From positions 1-5,994 of the forward strand of contig JAQVQF010000141.1 in assembly GCA_028701715.1 (NCBI GenBank): 5,994 nt of DNA, in the 5' to 3' direction. The notes beneath the pieces were generated by a model. The model had not been told where the DNA came from and did not search any database. It saw only the letters and a program-made list of their open reading frames with translations. This DNA is from Eubacteriales bacterium (GTDB lineage: Bacteria > Bacillota > Clostridia > Oscillospirales > CAG-382). The number at the start of each line of letters is the position of its first letter. Within the stretch, counting starts at the first letter, position 1. Shown here piece by piece: positions 4,589 to 5,994 of this stretch. A program made the translations under genes and the position numbers.

Positions 4589-5994
4589 ATGAATACAAAT
4601 CTTACCGAAGCGATTAAAAAATTCGCTTACGAAAACGGCGCCGACCTTGTCGGTATATCCCATATGGAGCGTTTCAATAACGCCCCCATCAAAATGAGTC
4701 CGCAGGGAGTAATGCCGACGGCGAAAAGCGTAATCGTATGCGCCATCCACCACCCCGACGCCGCGATGCAGCTCGGCGGCGAAGTACATCCGCAGGACCA
4801 CGGCCCTTATCGTATCCAATACGTGATGAATCAGAAGCTCGATCAGATTTCGTTCCGGTTGGGCAATTTTATCGAATCCTTAGGTTACGACGCCGTGCCT
4901 ATCGCATCGTCAAATATCTGGCGCTACCGCGGCTATAAGGATCTGACGGCTAATTTCGCTCCCGATATGTCTCACATATACGCCGCTGTGAGCGCCGGAC
5001 TTTCGCAGGTCGGCTGGAGCGGGCTTTCCATCACTCCCGAATACGGCTCCTGGAACCGTTTCATTTCCATAATAACCGACGCGGAGCTTGACGAAACCCC
5101 GTTATATACCGAAACGAAGCTTTGCGACATGTGCGGACAGTGCATACGCCACTGCCCTACCGATGCTTACCGCAAGGAGTGCAACGGTACAAGGGAGCTT
5201 GTCATAACGGACGAGGTCAGATATAAAATGGCGAACAAAAATCTTTGGCGCTGCGCCTGGGGCGAGCATTTCAATCTTGACCTCGATTTGAAAATTCCCG
5301 ACGTTGTCACCGAGGAGGTATTGCTTGAGGCGTGCGAAAAATACGGCTCACGCGACGGCGAAATGGGCTGCTGTCAAAAATTCTGCCTGCCCAAGCAGCT
5401 GCGTCAGGACGGCGGCGATTACACCACCACCTTCATACGCAAGCGTCATGTCGTACCCACCGACCTGCCCGTTCACCGCCGTCTGTACGACGAGGTCGTA
5501 AACGCGGCGAGATTCCACGGCATAAGCGACCTTGTGTTCCTTAACGAAACGGATATGCAAAAGGCCGACCCCGACGTGCTTGCCCACTTCCCGCACGCAA
5601 AGAGCGCTATAGTTTTTGCGCTTCATCTGCGCAAGGACCTCGACACGGATACAGCAACGCTGTATCAAAGCCACGGAGACACCAAGGGGCCGGGCAACGC
5701 TTCGGATTCGCTTTCCGATATGATGGGACGGCTCACCGAATTCACGGAGCTTGACATATGCCGCCTGCTTGAGGACAAGGGCTTTGACGCTCTCAATTTC
5801 TACGGCTACAGGGAAGCATTGAAAGCCGCCGCAGGCTACGCGGAGGCTGCGGGATATCCGCTGCCGGAAACCGAAGGCAATCTGCCGTGGGGCGGATTTT
5901 TACTCGCAAACGGCGAATACGCCTCCTACGGAGTGGTGCTAACCTCCGCCGCCTTCAACAACGCCGAATACCGCGGTATTGACAATCCGTATGT
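4589..5994 (+). CDS. QueG-like (epoxyqueuosine reductase-related) Fe-S protein with apparent internal duplication, 3' end missing
   Basis: The frame is open from ATG 4589 to the right edge (468 complete codons, no stop), already longer than typical QueG (about 310-380). Residues 1-170 resemble the N-terminal part of QueG-type proteins: NGADLVGIS (16-24), PTAKSVIVCAIHHP (43-56), and VGWSGLSITPEYGSW (141-155), matching the family's G.G.n.l.i.p.yGS block. A ferredoxin motif follows: C179, C182, C185, C189-P. A second-cluster region is atypical: C222 in RCAWGEHF and GCCQKFCLP (260-268) in place of the usual GCxxCQxxCP. From about residue 297 the N-terminal pattern appears again (DLV 314-316, PHAKSAIVFALH 335-346, KGFDA 397-401, PWGGF 433-437, EYASY 443-447). 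QueG itself is a cobalamin-dependent reductase of tRNA queuosine; this protein is probably a divergent relative with another, unknown substrate. It is the second gene of the iclR unit. Confidence 0.82.
   Translation, partial: MNTNLTEAIKKFAYENGADLVGISHMERFNNAPIKMSPQGVMPTAKSVIVCAIHHPDAAMQLGGEVHPQDHGPYRIQYVMNQKLDQISFRLGNFIESLGYDAVPIASSNIWRYRGYKDLTANFAPDMSHIYAAVSAGLSQVGWSGLSITPEYGSWNRFISIITDAELDETPLYTETKLCDMCGQCIRHCPTDAYRKECNGTRELVITDEVRYKMANKNLWRCAWGEHFNLDLDLKIPDVVTEEVLLEACEKYGSRDGEMGCCQKFCLPKQLRQDGGDYTTTFIRKRHVVPTDLPVHRRLYDEVVNAARFHGISDLVFLNETDMQKADPDVLAHFPHAKSAIVFALHLRKDLDTDTATLYQSHGDTKGPGNASDSLSDMMGRLTEFTELDICRLLEDKGFDALNFYGYREALKAAAGYAEAAGYPLPETEGNLPWGGFLLANGEYASYGVVLTSAAFNNAEYRGIDNPY

Noticed and set aside
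5348..5674. A 108-codon minus-strand open frame inside the QueG-like gene
   Set aside because: The plus frame here is continuous, with Fe-S motifs upstream and a recognisable repeat of the fold. The minus frame has no domain or supported start.
4589..5994. Calling the right-edge gene a true queG (epoxyqueuosine reductase)
   Set aside because: The protein is longer than QueG, has a non-standard second cluster motif and apparently a second copy of the fold. No queuosine genes are nearby, so only family relatedness is claimed.

Overview
The window looks like chromosomal DNA from an anaerobic, low-to-mid GC Bacillota, most likely a gut- or rumen-type clostridium. The reasons are strong AAGGAG-type ribosome binding sites, consensus sigma-A promoters, two ferredoxin-type Fe-S proteins in 6 kb, a clostridial-type pyridoxamine kinase and a DUF4434 protein. 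This placement is inference; no rRNA or other taxonomic marker is present. I see no tRNA, rRNA, CRISPR array, transposase or phage gene.

Layout, left to right. (1) The C-terminal 206 residues of a diacylglycerol/lipid kinase of the YegS/BmrU type run off the left edge (+ strand, ends at 622). (2) A hairpin at 654-677 lies between convergent genes and probably terminates both. (3) A three-gene minus-strand operon is read from right to left: a DUF4434 putative TIM-barrel glycosidase-like protein (3672-2716), a DUF362 protein with a C-terminal two-cluster ferredoxin domain (2702-1545), and a PdxY-like pyridoxal/pyridoxamine kinase (1518-688). The gaps are 13 and 26 bases, each holding a ribosome binding site. 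(4) A 168-base divergent control region (3673-3840) carries two promoters, one per direction, each matching TTGACA-17-TATAAT exactly, with small repeats that could be operators. (5) A plus-strand pair follows: an IclR-family regulator (3841-4569) and, 19 bases on, an Fe-S protein related to epoxyqueuosine reductase (QueG) that starts at 4589 and runs off the right edge.

The simplest reading is a locally regulated module. The IclR protein probably controls the divergent promoters, and so both the DUF4434-DUF362-pyridoxamine kinase operon and its own QueG-like partner. The substrate is not evident from the sequence. The most unusual gene is the QueG-like one. After its ferredoxin motif the N-terminal fold appears to start again, suggesting an internal tandem duplication. 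Its second cluster motif is also altered: CxxC has become an adjacent CC pair.
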